Assembly: GCA_900544405.1 (NCBI GenBank)
Contig: UQVA01000006.1
Location: forward strand, 19,960 to 83,959
Direction: 5' to 3'
From: an uncultured Eubacteriales bacterium
GTDB taxonomy: Bacteria; Bacillota; Clostridia; Oscillospirales; Oscillospiraceae
Length of the DNA stretch: 64,000 bases
Position 1 is the stretch's first letter; every line of letters starts with the position of its first letter. A model generated the notes under the pieces. The model did no database searches. It was not told the origin of the DNA and was given only the letters and a program-made list of their open reading frames with translations. The translations under genes were made by a program, and so were the position numbers. Below are positions 43,391 through 52,687 of the stretch, piece after piece.

Positions 43391-44477
43391 TTTCCATATT
43401 TCCAAGCGGAAAACGCTGGCCTGGTACACCGCCTGGGCCATTCGGGGCTGCGCCATTCTTCTGGCGCTGCTGGTCTGCGCCGTGGTCACCACGGCCCTCA
43501 CCGGTGAGGACCCCATCGCCGTCTATAAGACCATGTTTTCCGGCGCTTTCGGCACCCCCCGGAAGCTCTGGACCCTGGGCCAGAACATCGCCATTCTTCT
43601 GTGCGTCTCTCTGGCCGTGACTCCCGCCTTCAAAATGCGCTTCTGGAACGTGGGCGGCGAAGGTCAGATTCTGATCGGCGGCCTGGCCACGGCGGCCTGC
43701 ATGATCCTGCTGGGGGACAAGCTGCCCAACTGGCTGCTCATTCTCATCATGCTGCTGTGTGCCTGCGGCGCAGGTGCCGTCTGGGGCATGATCCCCGCCA
43801 TTTTCAAGGCCAAGTGGAACACCAACGAAACACTGTTCACCCTGATGATGAACTATGTGGCCACCCAGCTGGTAGCCTACTTCGTCATCGTCTGGGAGGT
43901 CCCCAAGGGGGCCGGTAAGATCGGCATCATCAACCAGACCACGGAATCCGGCTGGTTGCCGCAGGTTGGCCCCTCCAAATATTTCCTGAACATTCTGGTC
44001 GTGGCCGTGCTGACGATGCTCATGTACCTGTACCTGAGCCGGTCCAAACAGGGCTACGAGATCAGCGTGGTGGGCGAAAGCGAGCGCACCGCCCGGTACG
44101 TCGGCATCAAGGTCAGCCGGGTCATTGTCCGGACCATGGCCATTTCCGGTGCCTTGTGCGGCCTTGCGGGATTGCTGCTGGTAGGCGGCACGGACCACAC
44201 CATCACCACCACCATTGCCGACGGCCGGGGCTTCACCGCCGTCATGGTGGCCTGGCTGGCCAAGTTCAACCCTCTGTCCATGGTGTTCACCTCGTTCCTT
44301 CTGGTGTTCCTGGACCGGGGCGCCAGCGAGATCAGCACCATTTTCGGCCTGAATCACGCCTTTGGCGACATTCTCACCGGCATCATTCTTTTCTTCATCA
44401 TCGGCAGCGAGTTCTTCATCACCTACGAGCTGAAGTTCCGCAAGCACACCAAGGAGGTCGGAAGCCATGTTGTTTGA
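43383..44477 (+). CDS. Nucleoside ABC importer permease 1 (BPD type 2, NupP-like)
   Basis: 364 residues with about nine membrane spans. MRFWNVGGEGQILIGGL near residue 80 is the conserved EAA-like block of branched permeases, and GYEISVVGESERTARYVGIK near residue 225 is the typical cytoplasmic loop contacting the ATPase. It forms one half of the channel. It overlaps both neighbours (8 and 11 bases), indicating coupled translation. Confidence 0.92.
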   Translation: MGNFHISKRKTLAWYTAWAIRGCAILLALLVCAVVTTALTGEDPIAVYKTMFSGAFGTPRKLWTLGQNIAILLCVSLAVTPAFKMRFWNVGGEGQILIGGLATAACMILLGDKLPNWLLILIMLLCACGAGAVWGMIPAIFKAKWNTNETLFTLMMNYVATQLVAYFVIVWEVPKGAGKIGIINQTTESGWLPQVGPSKYFLNILVVAVLTMLMYLYLSRSKQGYEISVVGESERTARYVGIKVSRVIVRTMAISGALCGLAGLLLVGGTDHTITTTIADGRGFTAVMVAWLAKFNPLSMVFTSFLLVFLDRGASEISTIFGLNHAFGDILTGIILFFIIGSEFFITYELKFRKHTKEVGSHVV

Positions 44478-45453
44478 TTTCGTTTCCTTCATCCCCCGGG
44501 CCGTGGTCCAGGGCATTCCCCTGCTCTACGGCTCCACCGGCGAGACCCTCACGGAAAAATCCGGCAACCTGAATCTGGGCATTCCGGGTATCATGTATGT
44601 GGGCGGCATCTGCGGCGTCATCGGCTCCTTCTTCTATGAACAGAGCACAGCCACTATTTCCGCCTTTCCGGCCATCGTCATTCCCCTGCTCTGCTCCCTG
44701 CTGGGGTCCTTCCTGATGGGCCTTCTCTACTGCTTCCTGACCGTGACCCTCCGGGCCAACCAGAACGTCACCGGTCTGGCCCTGACCACCTTCGGCGTGG
44801 GCTTCGGCAATTTCTTCGGCGGCTCCCTCATCAAGCTCACCGGCAGCGAGGTCCCCTCCATTGCCCTTTCCGCCACCAGCAGCTATTTCTCCGCCAGTCT
44901 GCCCTTTGCGGACAAGCTGGGCTGGTTTGGGAAAATTTTCCTGTCCTACGGTTTCCTGGCCTACCTGGCCATTGCCATCGCCCTGACGGTCTCCTATTTC
45001 CTGACCCACACCCGCAAGGGCCTGCAGCTCCGGGCCGTGGGCGAAAGCCCCGCCACCGCCGACGCAGCGGGCATCAATATTACCCGCTACAAATACACCG
45101 CCACCTGCGTGGGCAGCATGATCGCGGGCCTGGGCGGACTGTACTACGTCATGGACTACGCCTGCGGCGTCTGGTCCAATGATGCCTTCGGCGACCGGGG
45201 CTGGCTGGCCATCGCGCTGGTCATCTTCACCATCTGGCGGCCCAATGTGGGCATTCTCTCCTCCATCCTGTTCGGCGGGCTGTACATCCTGTACCTGTTC
45301 CTGCCCACCCCGGACCTGGCGGTGAAGGAGCTTTACAAGATGCTCCCCTATCTCGTCACCATCCTGGTGCTCATCGTCACCAGTATGCGCAACAAGCGGG
45401 AAAATCAGCCCCCCGAGGGCCTGGGCCAGGCCTACTTCCGGGAGGACCGCTAA
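44467..45453 (+). CDS. Nucleoside ABC importer permease 2 (NupQ-like)
   Basis: 328 residues with eight or nine membrane spans. GETLTEKSGNLNLGIPGIMY at the N-terminus and GLQLRAVGESPATADAAGIN near residue 185 are the family blocks. It pairs with the preceding permease. AAGGAGG precedes the ATG inside the previous gene. The operon ends at a very strong terminator 10 bases after the stop. Confidence 0.93.
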   Translation: MLFDFVSFIPRAVVQGIPLLYGSTGETLTEKSGNLNLGIPGIMYVGGICGVIGSFFYEQSTATISAFPAIVIPLLCSLLGSFLMGLLYCFLTVTLRANQNVTGLALTTFGVGFGNFFGGSLIKLTGSEVPSIALSATSSYFSASLPFADKLGWFGKIFLSYGFLAYLAIAIALTVSYFLTHTRKGLQLRAVGESPATADAAGINITRYKYTATCVGSMIAGLGGLYYVMDYACGVWSNDAFGDRGWLAIALVIFTIWRPNVGILSSILFGGLYILYLFLPTPDLAVKELYKMLPYLVTILVLIVTSMRNKRENQPPEGLGQAYFREDR

Positions 45454-45463
45454 AAAAGAATTT

Positions 45464-45498
45464 CACCGTCCTGACGCAAATCAGGACGGTGTTTTTTT
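45464..45498 (+). terminator. Terminator of the xpt-nucleoside transporter operon
   Basis: CACCGTCCTGA pairs perfectly with TCAGGACGGTG, followed by TTTTTTT. Confidence 0.92.
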
Positions 45499-45503
45499 CA
45501 CGT

Positions 45504-45536
45504 CCCCGGCGGGCAGGTTTTTTCTGCCCGCCGGGG
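45504..45536. terminator. Second convergent terminator hairpin
   Basis: CCCCGGCGGGCAG pairs perfectly with CTGCCCGCCGGGG, followed by GCCTTTTATT on the plus strand. It can also serve the converging GH66/GH15 gene. Confidence 0.75.
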
Positions 45537-45550
45537 GCCTTTTATTCGGG

Positions 45551-45574
45551 GAAACGCCGTGTTCTCGGCGTTTC
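45551..45574. repeat. Hairpin at the 3' end of the GH66/GH15 gene
   Basis: GAAACGCCG pairs with CGGCGTTTC, 14 bases beyond the stop codon. No T run on the minus strand side. Confidence 0.5.
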
Positions 45575-45587
45575 CCTTGTTTTCTAC

Positions 45588-48500
45588 TTACTGGAAGTTA
45601 CCCTTCAGCCATTCGCTGCCGTCGGCAGTGATGCGGTAGTGAGCATCGAAGGCATCCGCCTCCACCCAGTCTGCACCATTCTTTCGCAGCAGGACAATGT
45701 GCAGATTCGTCCAGTCCCCGGCGGCAAGCGCCCCGTTTCCGAGACTTGCAAAGGGGATGGCCAGTTCCATTCGCCCGGAATTGACCTCCCACTGCGGGGC
45801 CAGAACAGAATCCACGGTTCCGGCCAGGGTCCAGCCGTCGCTTCCTGCGGTGTAGCGGCAGTAGTCGCCGCTGTCGCTGGAACGCATGACCATGCTCCGC
45901 ATGGAATGGGTCATTTCCCCGCCGGTCATGGTGGTGGTCATGGCCGTTCCCGTGCCGCCATCGGCATAGATCTGCACGGCAAACACGTCCTCCGCCTGAT
46001 ACCCGGGCAGGGTCCAGCCGTCCAGGTCCAGCCGCAGGTAAACATTTCCGCCGTCATTGGCCAGATACACCCGTTTCAGGTCGTAGGAACCGCTGGCATC
46101 GCCCACCGGGTCCGTGTAGTAGGGGACTCCCGCCCACTGGGTCCAGTCTCCCACGCAGCCGTCGTGCATAGTCACGGTCCGGTAAGCCCCTGCGTTCACC
46201 TGGGGGCCGTAGATGCGCATATCGAACTGTCCGTCATAGGCCAGCGCCGTCATCAGGTAAGCCGCCCCGGTGATGGGCTCGCACATGGTACTCAGGTGGG
46301 GCTTACGGGTGATATTGGAGAAGCACTCGCCCTGGGGCATATAACCCTCTGCCGTCCGGTCCACGAACCATTGGAGCCGCCGGTAAGCATTGGTCCGGTA
46401 GGCCTTGTAGCCGGATTGCAGCTCGTACATGGCAATCCACATGGCCATCTGAGGCCAGGAGGGCTCGTCCTCGTAGGCCTCGTTTCCGCCGGGGTCCCAG
46501 GACATCCGGTGATAGAAGCCGTCGTTTTCATACCGGGCCACACCGTAGGTATCGTGGCCCAGATTTTCCAGAATCCCGTCGATATGGGACTTGGCACGGG
46601 AGGACTCCGCATCTACCACGCCGTAGGAGATCAGCACGTCCGAGGAGGAATCGTAGGTGGTATTGGCCGTGCCATCCAGATTCACCGCCCGGTTGAACCG
46701 CTGGGATTCGGTGTTCCACAGGCCCTTGGGAGAAGCGGTGTCGTCCCGGAGAATGGCCGTACGGATGGTGGAAGCCCCGCCATTGTAGAGGTCCGCCACA
46801 TCTTGCAGCCCCTTGGCCGCCGCCATGTGCTGGGCCGCATCCAGCCCAGCTACATACAGGGCCTGGGTGAAGGCGTTGTACTCGTTCTGCTCCTCCCAGA
46901 TGCTGCAATCCGCCGGGCCGAAGCCGGCGTCCGTGATATTGTTCAGCACATAGTCGGCGCTGCGGCGGTAAGCAGGCCAGATCTTCTCCAGGAAGGCCGT
47001 TTTCGCAGAACCGGTAAGCTGCTCATAGTGACGATAGGCTCCCACCAGGAACATTCCGATGGAATCGAATTCCGGCTCCACGAAGGACACCGGCCCGTTG
47101 TCCCAGACCCAGTAGCAGGTCCAGAAGGTCCCCGGCTTCTTCCAGGAGCCTTCGTCGGTGGTGATCTGCCGGTCGGCAAGCCAGGTCCAGTAGTTTTCCG
47201 CCTCACGCAGGTGGCCGGTGGCATCCAGGCCCATGGCCGTCACAGCGGAATCCCGTGCCCAGACCTTATAGGAATAAGCGGAGGGGTTGGTGGTCGCCGG
47301 GAAAGCGGCGAAGCGGACATTGCCGTCAGCATCCGTACCGGGAACGATGGACTGCTTCATAAAAACGGAAATGCTCTTGTAAGCATCATTCAGCTTGTCC
47401 TCCCCCAGCTCCGGCGTCCGGCCTTCCGCCAGCCAGGCGGCATAGGCGGAGCGGGTGGTCTCCATCCAATGGTCCCCGGAGGCATTTGTGACCTTGGCTA
47501 TGGCTGCGTTCAGGGCATCCTCCGTTCCGGCAGCAGCCACATAGAAATACAATGTCTGCGTCTGGCCGGGAGCCAGGGTCACGGCAGCGGAAAGGCCGGA
47601 GGAAATGTCGGCGCAGGTCACGGAACCGTTGCCGTTCAGGCTTCCGTTGGCGTTGAAGGAGTGCCAAGGCGAGCCGGCCGTACCGGTGGACTGGGTATCG
47701 TCGGCCACCTGGTAGCCGGACAAGGCCTCCGTCGACAGCACTCCGTGGGCAATGTAGGGCAGCCCCGCCCCGGAAAGATCATAGCGGACCGTATGGTCTC
47801 CGGCGGAATAGGCGGCGGAGACATTTGCGCCGCTGTCGTTGCGGATGTGCAGCATATCCAGAAGGTCCACGGTCCGGGCGCTGTCCCCCGGATTGGTCAG
47901 GTCGTAGCGGACCACCAGGAACTGCTCGTTGGGTACGAAAGCATACTGCTTGGTCAGCGTCACCGGCAGGGCAGCACCGTCATAGCTTCGATAGGTGTTC
48001 ACCAGCACGCCGCCCTGGTCGAAATACCCGGAGGAGGAGAACTTGGAGCCGGTGGTATAGGACACCTGGGCCGTCTCGTCCCGCAGGAAGGTGGAGTAAT
48101 TCCTGATGAGGTTGGTGTTGTAATTTCCGGAGGCCGTTCCGTCATAATAGCGCAATTCATAGAGACCGGGCCCGTCGGCGTTCACGGCCGTTGCCTGGTT
48201 CACGAAGGAGTCCTGCCAGATGGCCACCAGATTTTTCCAGTTGTTCAGGTACAGGCTCCGGGTGGTCTCACTTCTGGATGTCAGTTCCATGGAATCCAGA
48301 TTGATGGCCCCGTACTCATAGTCCCCATAATATAGGACCACGGTATGGACCCCCGCCGGAAGATCGATGCCCACCTCGGCCGTCGCCCAGGTATCCCAAT
48401 CGCTTTGGGCCACGAAATAGGCTTTGTTTGCGTAGGTCCCGTCCACGATCACGGACCGGGCCGCCTCGGATCCGGAGCCGTTGGCATAGCGCAGGCGCAG

Positions 48501-50864
48501 GGTATAGGCCCCGTCCTCCGGGACGGATACGGTGAAGCCCACGCTGTCCCCCTGCTCGGCAAACTGGTCCACAAAGCCGGTGCCGGTATAGCCTGCATGG
48601 TCCGTATCCACGGCCACGCCGGTTTTCAGGGCGTTTTCCGCCTCAAAAACCGTATCCGAGCCGTTGGAGCGGCGGATGTAGATCATGTCCCAGTATTCCA
48701 GGCTGGGCACCGTGAAAGCAACATAACTGCCCTTCTCATCGGCGCCGGTGGTGTAGGAAAGGGAGGTGGACTGACAGCCGTCCCGGTCCGGGGATGCCAG
48801 GTAGACCCCGGAAACGGCGGCATTTTCGCCCAGATAATACCGCACGGCAAGGTTTTCCTTGGTAGCAGGCGCTGCCGTGGCGTTGCGCCACTGCGTATCG
48901 TCCTCGCCGGTAAGGTTGATGAGGTGGAGGATGCTGTAATCCTCGTTCTGCCGGGCTATGTACCAGATTTTTCCCGCCTCGCCGGATCCGCTGACCGCCT
49001 CATTGGCAATGGTCAGATACTGGGTCCCGGTATCGGCATAGGCAATTTCCGGAGCATAGAGCAGGTTCTCGTAGGCGGTGATGAAGTCATAATGCCGCTC
49101 CATGGCTCCCTGCAAGGCACTGTCCATGACCTTTGCGTTCATGGGATAATACTCATGAGAGAGCATGGTCCCCTGGCCCTGTCCGGCCCCCAGCTCGATG
49201 TGGTAAGCACCGCTGGCGGCAAAGGCCGCATCGGCCAGCCGCACGGAGTGCTCATCAAAGGTCCCCAGGGTCAGGCTGTCCAGATTGATCGCCCCGGCGC
49301 AGCCGGTGTCGTAGGACAGCCGGACTGTGTGGGTCCCGGCGGTAAGATAGGTGCTGCAGTTGGCATCCTGCGCCCAATCGTCCCAGGAGGACATTGTCTT
49401 GAAGGACACCTGGTCCAGGATGGTCCCGTCCACATAGACCTTCCGGGTGGCCCCGCTGCCTGCATTGGCGTAGCGGAACACAAAGGCATAAAGCCCGTCC
49501 TCCGGAGCGGTAACGGTGAAGGTCACGCTGTCCCCTGCCTCGGCAAAGCCGTCCACGAAGCCGGAGCCGGTGTAGCCGGTGTGGTCCGTGTTCACGCTCG
49601 TGCCGTCCAGTGCGGCGTTTTCGGCCTCATAGACCGTGCCGCAGTTGTCGTTGTAATTCATGTAGGCCGCCAGTACCAGGGCTTTCCCGCCGGACTGGCT
49701 GCGGACCTGCTCAATATAATTTTTGATGTCGTTATAATTGTTGGACAGCCACCAGATCTCACTGAAATTGAAATCCGTGTTGGCGTTCCGGGTCACGTCG
49801 TCCATGGCCCAGCCGTTGACGGTGCCGTCCACAATGTTGAAGGTCACGGCGTCCTTTTCCGCATTATTGGCGGTCAGGGCTGCCTTTGCGGCATTGACGA
49901 AATCGGAGAAGGTATCCTCCAGATAGACCTTCTGGCCCCGATAGTCGTACACATTGTTCCGCTGGCCCATCTGGTCGATCTGCAGGCCGTCAAAGCCCAG
50001 GGTATTCACAGCGTCGGTGTACTGGGCCGTCATGGTCTGCTGCCAGACCTCGTTGGCCGGGTCAAAGAGCCAGAGGTAGGTAGAATCGTCGCCGAAATCC
50101 ACGTTCAGCTGGCTTTCGTGGCCCTGGTCGGTGAACAGTCCCGCCGAAGGGTCGATGCCTTTGTCCGTGTAGCCCTCCCGTGCGGCATAGGACATGACGT
50201 AGGCCATGGCCGCACCGTTCCGGGAATGGATGGCGGAAATATAATCCCGGATGGTCTGGACGGAAATGGTCCTGCCGAACAGGTCCTGCCAGGAATCGGC
50301 GGCCTCCGTGCCGGAGCGCTGAATCAGCGTCTCATGCCGCCACATCCAGTCGTAAAGCTGATAGGCGTTGATGTGATACCGGTCCGAAAGAGCCCGGATC
50401 TCCGCCTGGGCCTGGGCCGTGTCGGCGGTATAGTCCGAAACATACCCGTACCGGGGAAATACAGTGAAGTCCGAGGAGCAATCCAGGCCGGTGGTCGCCC
50501 ACGTTCCCTCATTGAAATACGCCTTCACCAGATAGCCGGTAAAGTCCTGCTCCGGCAGGACCCACTGGGCCGTGCAGGTAGTTTTGGCATCCGCCGGGAC
50601 GCTGACCTGGATATTCAGATCCGCCACGGCGTTTTCCAGATGGTAGATTTGAAAATACAGGGTGCCGTTCCAGGCTTCCCCGCCGGAATTGTCGATGTCC
50701 ACGGTGAACGTGGCCGTTTCGCCGGGGGCATACATGGCCTTGTCGGCGGACAGTCCGGTGAGGGAGGGAACGGCCTGAGAAACCGCTGCGGCGGGGCTTC
50801 CCAAGCCCAGCAGGACCACAGCGCAGAGCAGCAAAGCGATCAGTCGATAAAAGCCGTTTTTCAT
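45588..50864 (-). CDS. Secreted GH66-CBM35-CBM35-GH15 dextran-degrading enzyme
   Basis: 1758 residues from ATG 50864 (GGAGG upstream). Signal peptide about 1-28. An Ig-like N-domain (35-135) leads into a GH66 domain: YGYVSDYTAD, INAYQLYDWMWRH, nucleophile D297 in GFDGLQIDQMG and acid/base E369 in NFSEIWW. A CBM35 (about 412-535, VYEAENAALDG) is inserted inside GH66, as in cycloisomaltooligosaccharide glucanotransferases, and a second CBM35 follows (738-863, VFEAENALKTG). A GH15 glucoamylase-like domain (about 870-1595) has VWARDSAVTAMGL, FVEPEFDSIG, IWEEQNEYN and MSWDPGGNEAYEDEPSWPQM. A C-terminal beta domain ends the protein. It would cut dextran endo-wise and release glucose at the surface; no wall anchor is visible. 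Confidence 0.85.
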   Translation of the reverse strand: MKNGFYRLIALLLCAVVLLGLGSPAAAVSQAVPSLTGLSADKAMYAPGETATFTVDIDNSGGEAWNGTLYFQIYHLENAVADLNIQVSVPADAKTTCTAQWVLPEQDFTGYLVKAYFNEGTWATTGLDCSSDFTVFPRYGYVSDYTADTAQAQAEIRALSDRYHINAYQLYDWMWRHETLIQRSGTEAADSWQDLFGRTISVQTIRDYISAIHSRNGAAMAYVMSYAAREGYTDKGIDPSAGLFTDQGHESQLNVDFGDDSTYLWLFDPANEVWQQTMTAQYTDAVNTLGFDGLQIDQMGQRNNVYDYRGQKVYLEDTFSDFVNAAKAALTANNAEKDAVTFNIVDGTVNGWAMDDVTRNANTDFNFSEIWWLSNNYNDIKNYIEQVRSQSGGKALVLAAYMNYNDNCGTVYEAENAALDGTSVNTDHTGYTGSGFVDGFAEAGDSVTFTVTAPEDGLYAFVFRYANAGSGATRKVYVDGTILDQVSFKTMSSWDDWAQDANCSTYLTAGTHTVRLSYDTGCAGAINLDSLTLGTFDEHSVRLADAAFAASGAYHIELGAGQGQGTMLSHEYYPMNAKVMDSALQGAMERHYDFITAYENLLYAPEIAYADTGTQYLTIANEAVSGSGEAGKIWYIARQNEDYSILHLINLTGEDDTQWRNATAAPATKENLAVRYYLGENAAVSGVYLASPDRDGCQSTSLSYTTGADEKGSYVAFTVPSLEYWDMIYIRRSNGSDTVFEAENALKTGVAVDTDHAGYTGTGFVDQFAEQGDSVGFTVSVPEDGAYTLRLRYANGSGSEAARSVIVDGTYANKAYFVAQSDWDTWATAEVGIDLPAGVHTVVLYYGDYEYGAINLDSMELTSRSETTRSLYLNNWKNLVAIWQDSFVNQATAVNADGPGLYELRYYDGTASGNYNTNLIRNYSTFLRDETAQVSYTTGSKFSSSGYFDQGGVLVNTYRSYDGAALPVTLTKQYAFVPNEQFLVVRYDLTNPGDSARTVDLLDMLHIRNDSGANVSAAYSAGDHTVRYDLSGAGLPYIAHGVLSTEALSGYQVADDTQSTGTAGSPWHSFNANGSLNGNGSVTCADISSGLSAAVTLAPGQTQTLYFYVAAAGTEDALNAAIAKVTNASGDHWMETTRSAYAAWLAEGRTPELGEDKLNDAYKSISVFMKQSIVPGTDADGNVRFAAFPATTNPSAYSYKVWARDSAVTAMGLDATGHLREAENYWTWLADRQITTDEGSWKKPGTFWTCYWVWDNGPVSFVEPEFDSIGMFLVGAYRHYEQLTGSAKTAFLEKIWPAYRRSADYVLNNITDAGFGPADCSIWEEQNEYNAFTQALYVAGLDAAQHMAAAKGLQDVADLYNGGASTIRTAILRDDTASPKGLWNTESQRFNRAVNLDGTANTTYDSSSDVLISYGVVDAESSRAKSHIDGILENLGHDTYGVARYENDGFYHRMSWDPGGNEAYEDEPSWPQMAMWIAMYELQSGYKAYRTNAYRRLQWFVDRTAEGYMPQGECFSNITRKPHLSTMCEPITGAAYLMTALAYDGQFDMRIYGPQVNAGAYRTVTMHDGCVGDWTQWAGVPYYTDPVGDASGSYDLKRVYLANDGGNVYLRLDLDGWTLPGYQAEDVFAVQIYADGGTGTAMTTTMTGGEMTHSMRSMVMRSSDSGDYCRYTAGSDGWTLAGTVDSVLAPQWEVNSGRMELAIPFASLGNGALAAGDWTNLHIVLLRKNGADWVEADAFDAHYRITADGSEWLKGNFQ

Positions 50865-51119
50865 GTTGAAACCTCCGTTTCTGCAAATCGGTTTGACGGT
50901 AAATGACAAAGAAACTGTTAATACCCCCTTTTCCGAGATTTTCTGCGTGCTATCGGAATTTCACCTCCCGGAATACCGGCCAAAAAAACCGGGTATTTCT
51001 CTTTCTCTCTGCCATTATTCTAAGGAATCCGGTGCCTTTCGTCAATGAACAAGAGCGACTGCTTTTGCACTACGGCGACATTTCCGGGAAAGACCGTTCG
51101 ACGCTTTTCGGCAAATTCC

Positions 51120-51136
51120 GTGATTTTTTCGTGATT
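51120..51136 (+). promoter_or_regulatory. Possible AraC-type direct repeat in the dextran divergent region
   Basis: GTGATT occurs at 51120-51125 and 51131-51136, one helical turn apart, 50 bases upstream of the -35 element. Such spacing fits an AraC-family activator, but the motif is short. The remainder of 50865-51319 shows no gene; a weak dyad AATACCGG/CCGGGTATT lies near 50980-51007. Confidence 0.3.
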
Positions 51137-51185
51137 CTGCACAAAAATGAGAGTCAATTTTCTACACCCGCCAAGAAAGTGCCGG

Positions 51186-51214
51186 ATGACATTTTTTAGA
51201 AAAATCGCTATAAT
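51186..51214 (+). promoter_or_regulatory. Promoter of the dextran/isomaltooligosaccharide importer operon
   Basis: ATGACA, 17 bases, TATAAT, about 105 bases before the ATG at 51320. Confidence 0.7.
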
Positions 51215-51319
51215 ACAAATAAAGACGCCCCACGCCATTCACCTGCCGCCTCCGGCGGGGTATAATCAAAATGCGACTTGGGAAAGCCGCACAAATATGA
51301 AAATCAGGAGGAAAAAACT

Positions 51320-52627
51320 ATGAAAAAGCACTTTTCAAAATGGATGGCGCTTGTATTGGCGCTGACGATGCTCTGCCTGTGTCTCGGGGCCTGCGGAGAG
51401 CCGGACACGCCGGTCACTGACCCGGCTGCTTCCACCAATAAACCCACCGATAAGCCTGCCGACACCACCGGCTCCACTCAGCCGGCCTCGGAACCCATCA
51501 CCATCACCTTCTGGCATACATACGGTGACAGCGAAGAAGCCCAGTTCCGGGACGTGGTGCTGCCCCTTTGGGAAAAAGCCCACCCGGACATCCATGTGGA
51601 GGCCGTCCGGCAGGACAGCAGCCAGTACCATCAGATGATCGTCACCTCCTTCGGCACCGGTATGAGCCCGGACGTGGCCCGGGTGGACATTGCCAACATC
51701 GCCGCCTACGCCAAGCAGGGCGGTCTGGCCGCCCTCAGCGATTACGCCGACTTTGCCGAGCTTTCCGGGAATTATCTGGAGGCCCCCCTGTCCACCAACC
51801 TCTATCAGGGCAAATACTACGGTCTGCCCCTGGACACCAACTGCAAGGCCGCCGTGGTGAACACCAACGTGCTGAAAAGCCTGGGTCTGGACGAGGTGCC
51901 CGCCACCATGGAGGCATTCATCGAAGCCGCCAAGGCCCGCGGGACCTACTCCCTGAACGTGTCCGGCGTAGGCGACTGGGATATGTACCCCTATTTCTGG
52001 CTTTTCGGCGGGGAGCTGACCGATGACGGCTTCACCAAGGCCACAGGCTATCTGGACAGCGACAAGAGCATCGCCGCCATGGAAAAGATCGTGGCCCTGC
52101 ACAACGATAAGGTCCTGACCATCCGGGACGTGGACGGCTCCGTGGATGCCTGGGACGGCATCAACAGCGAATACGCCATGTTCTTTGAGGGTCCCTGGTA
52201 TTTCGGCTCCTATGAGGACTGCACCGCCAAGGGCATCGTGGCCGCCACCATCCCCACTTACGAAGGCCGCAGCGCTTCCGTAGTGGGCGGCGAGGACATC
52301 GCCGTGTTCGCCACCAGCAAATATCCGGAGGCCGCATACGAATTTGCAAAGTTCATGACCTCCGAGGAGGTCCAGCTGGCCATGCTGGAGGCAGGGCAGC
52401 TGCCCATTCTGAAATCTCTGGTGGACAGCGAGGCCGTGCAGAATAACCCGGTCTGGAGCGTGTATATGCGCCAGATGGAGTCCGCCAAGGCCCGCATCCC
52501 CTCCCCGAATAATTCCGCCATTCAGGAGATCTGGAGCGAAATGGTCACGGGCATTTTCGTGGACGGAGCCGACGTGGCCCAATCCCTGCACGACGCTGCA
52601 GCAAAGATCGACGAGCAGCTTCGTTAA
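51320..52627 (+). CDS. Sugar ABC importer solute-binding lipoprotein
   Basis: 435 residues from ATG 51320 (AGGAGG upstream). Lipobox LCLGACGEP gives the lipid cysteine at about 23, then a Thr/Pro linker. The mature type 1 binding protein has ITITFWHTYGDSEE, MIVTSFGTGMSPDVARVDI, YYGLPLDTNCKA and FFEGPWYFG, all standard for oligosaccharide-binding proteins. By context it captures isomaltooligosaccharides made by the divergent GH66/GH15 enzyme. The gene is followed by a strong hairpin before the permeases. No ATPase gene is in this operon, so a shared MsmK-type ATPase encoded elsewhere is implied. Confidence 0.93.
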   Translation: MKKHFSKWMALVLALTMLCLCLGACGEPDTPVTDPAASTNKPTDKPADTTGSTQPASEPITITFWHTYGDSEEAQFRDVVLPLWEKAHPDIHVEAVRQDSSQYHQMIVTSFGTGMSPDVARVDIANIAAYAKQGGLAALSDYADFAELSGNYLEAPLSTNLYQGKYYGLPLDTNCKAAVVNTNVLKSLGLDEVPATMEAFIEAAKARGTYSLNVSGVGDWDMYPYFWLFGGELTDDGFTKATGYLDSDKSIAAMEKIVALHNDKVLTIRDVDGSVDAWDGINSEYAMFFEGPWYFGSYEDCTAKGIVAATIPTYEGRSASVVGGEDIAVFATSKYPEAAYEFAKFMTSEEVQLAMLEAGQLPILKSLVDSEAVQNNPVWSVYMRQMESAKARIPSPNNSAIQEIWSEMVTGIFVDGADVAQSLHDAAAKIDEQLR

Positions 52628-52637
52628 CAGACGCACC

Positions 52638-52667
52638 GGGCCGCAGGACCATACCGTCCTGCGGCCC
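52638..52667 (+). terminator. Intercistronic hairpin after the sugar-binding protein gene
   Basis: GGGCCGCAGGAC pairs perfectly with GTCCTGCGGCCC over 6 bases, followed by only CTTTGG. Likely an mRNA stabiliser or partial terminator. Confidence 0.6.
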
Positions 52668-52687
52668 CTTTGGAAGGAGAATGACCT

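Noticed and set aside
45489..50906. Two long plus-strand frames (948 and 853 codons) opposite the GH66/GH15 gene
   Set aside because: Same shadow effect; no motifs, no ribosome sites, and the real domains are on the other strand.
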